NCBI GenBank assembly: GCA_041658405.1
Contig: JBBAAG010000032.1
Span: 1-31,775 of the forward strand
Reading direction: 5' to 3'
Length of the DNA stretch: 31,775 nucleotides
From: Elusimicrobiota bacterium
Lineage (GTDB): Bacteria > Elusimicrobiota > UBA5214 > JBBAAG01
Part shown: positions 31,264 to 31,775 of the stretch, piece after piece
Numbering within the stretch: position 1 is the stretch's first letter
How the letters are laid out: each line of letters begins with the position of its first letter
Notes under the pieces: model-generated
Told to the model about the DNA's origin: nothing
The model's database searches: none
Seen by the model: the letters and a program-made list of their open reading frames with translations, nothing else
Translations under genes and position numbers: made by a program

Positions 31264-31775
31264 ATGTATTCAGAACAAGAGCTTTTTCAGGTATTACAAA
31301 AACTGGAGTCAGTCGACGGGATCCGCAAGCTGGCCTCCGCTTTGGGATATACCTACGCGAACCAGCAGGTGGTATTGCCCGACAGCGAGGTTACCCGCGG
31401 TGCGGGTGTAACAAAAATCGCGGAGGCAAGTACTGAGACGCCGTTGCCGGTACTCTTGGTTGTCGTAAAGAAAGATGTGATTACCGATATTGACCGCGGG
31501 TTGCAGAAATATACGCGCGCAGTGTTCAATCTTTTACCGGCAAACTACAAAACCTCGTTTTTGATAATCACTACAGACACGTACGCCCGCTGGCATTTTG
31601 TGTATGTGAAACAACTGGGCAAACGCAACCTGTTCCGCCGGATAATCGTAGGGAAAAACGAAAAGAACCGTACCGCTGCGGAACGGTTGGCGATGATACA
31701 ACTCGTTCCCGAAGATACGTACGCGCATGTGGTGGACAAGTTCGAGAAAGCGTTTGACCGGGAAGCGTTGTCGGA
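31264..31775 (+). CDS. N-terminal part of a type IIG-like restriction-methylation protein, cut by the window edge
   Basis: The frame opened by ATG 31264 is open to the last base and gives 170 residues. An in-frame TAA at 31255-31257 sets the limit upstream. The piece has an RE-like N-terminal look: LFQVLQKL at the start, LPVLLVVVKKD, a strand-rich centre with TYARWHFVYVK, then LFRRIIVGKNEKNRTAAERL and EKAFDREALS. The last two stretches resemble the segment before the methylase core in Eco57I-type enzymes (RTA...L, then FDxExxS/T). No catalytic motif is inside the window, so the call is tentative. No clear Shine-Dalgarno is seen; TATAAA at 31253-31258 is close to the ATG. Confidence 0.6.
   Translation, partial: MYSEQELFQVLQKLESVDGIRKLASALGYTYANQQVVLPDSEVTRGAGVTKIAEASTETPLPVLLVVVKKDVITDIDRGLQKYTRAVFNLLPANYKTSFLIITTDTYARWHFVYVKQLGKRNLFRRIIVGKNEKNRTAAERLAMIQLVPEDTYAHVVDKFEKAFDREALS

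Overview
The window looks like chromosome of an uncultured, deep-branching bacterium with a two-membrane envelope, for example a relative of Elusimicrobiota, Omnitrophota or a nearby candidate phylum. That placement is inference. The clues are a Bacillus-like gene order (tmk-holB-ricT-metG and ispE-spoVG) beside a LolB-like domain before ispE, exported proteins of unknown family, and many genes with few clear homologues. GTG and TTG starts and very short or overlapping gene junctions are common. I saw no tRNA, rRNA, CRISPR array or insertion sequence, and no gene-free stretch longer than about 180 bases.

Layout. 1-1792: the tail of an unknown gene, two overlapping genes for small related proteins of unknown function, and a HAD phosphatase. 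1798-2244 (minus): a protein with two PC4-like single-strand DNA-binding units and a strong promoter carrying phased repeats. 2387-4939: a double GNAT acetyltransferase and a divergent galactokinase-like GHMP kinase. 4949-9388: a receiver-only response regulator followed by tmk, holB, ricT (PSP1) and metG. 9398-15279: an exported GH57-like protein with an altered active-site motif and a glucodextranase-type C-domain, a membrane-anchored protein, a copper-type P-type ATPase, and an exported protein with a C-terminal membrane anchor. 15238-17257 (minus): larE, then a Cache-plus-PAS sensor without a kinase. 17430-20896: a NIL-domain ferredoxin, acpS, nnrD, a DMT-type transporter and an amidohydrolase. 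20994-25255: an M20 amidohydrolase, a small membrane protein, thiL, then tsaE-tsaB-rimI. 25255-28801: a TPR protein fused to a LolB-like domain, ispE and spoVG. 28822-31149 (minus): a large FG-GAP/VCBS propeller protein with no signal peptide. 31264 to the end: the start of a protein resembling the N-terminus of type IIG restriction-methylation enzymes, cut by the window edge.

Working together. The central blocks are housekeeping: dTMP supply and clamp loading (tmk, holB), translation (metG), tRNA t6A and ribosomal acetylation (tsaE, tsaB, rimI), cofactors and isoprenoids (thiL, nnrD, acpS, ispE). The less explained parts are the 112-1025 pair, the 9398-15279 envelope and copper cluster, the larE-sensor pair facing the NIL ferredoxin, and the propeller-plus-restriction-like right end. 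Three genes (2387, 17257 minus, 31149 minus) lack a ribosome binding site and have a -10-like hexamer 8 or 9 bases before the ATG, which suggests leaderless mRNAs.
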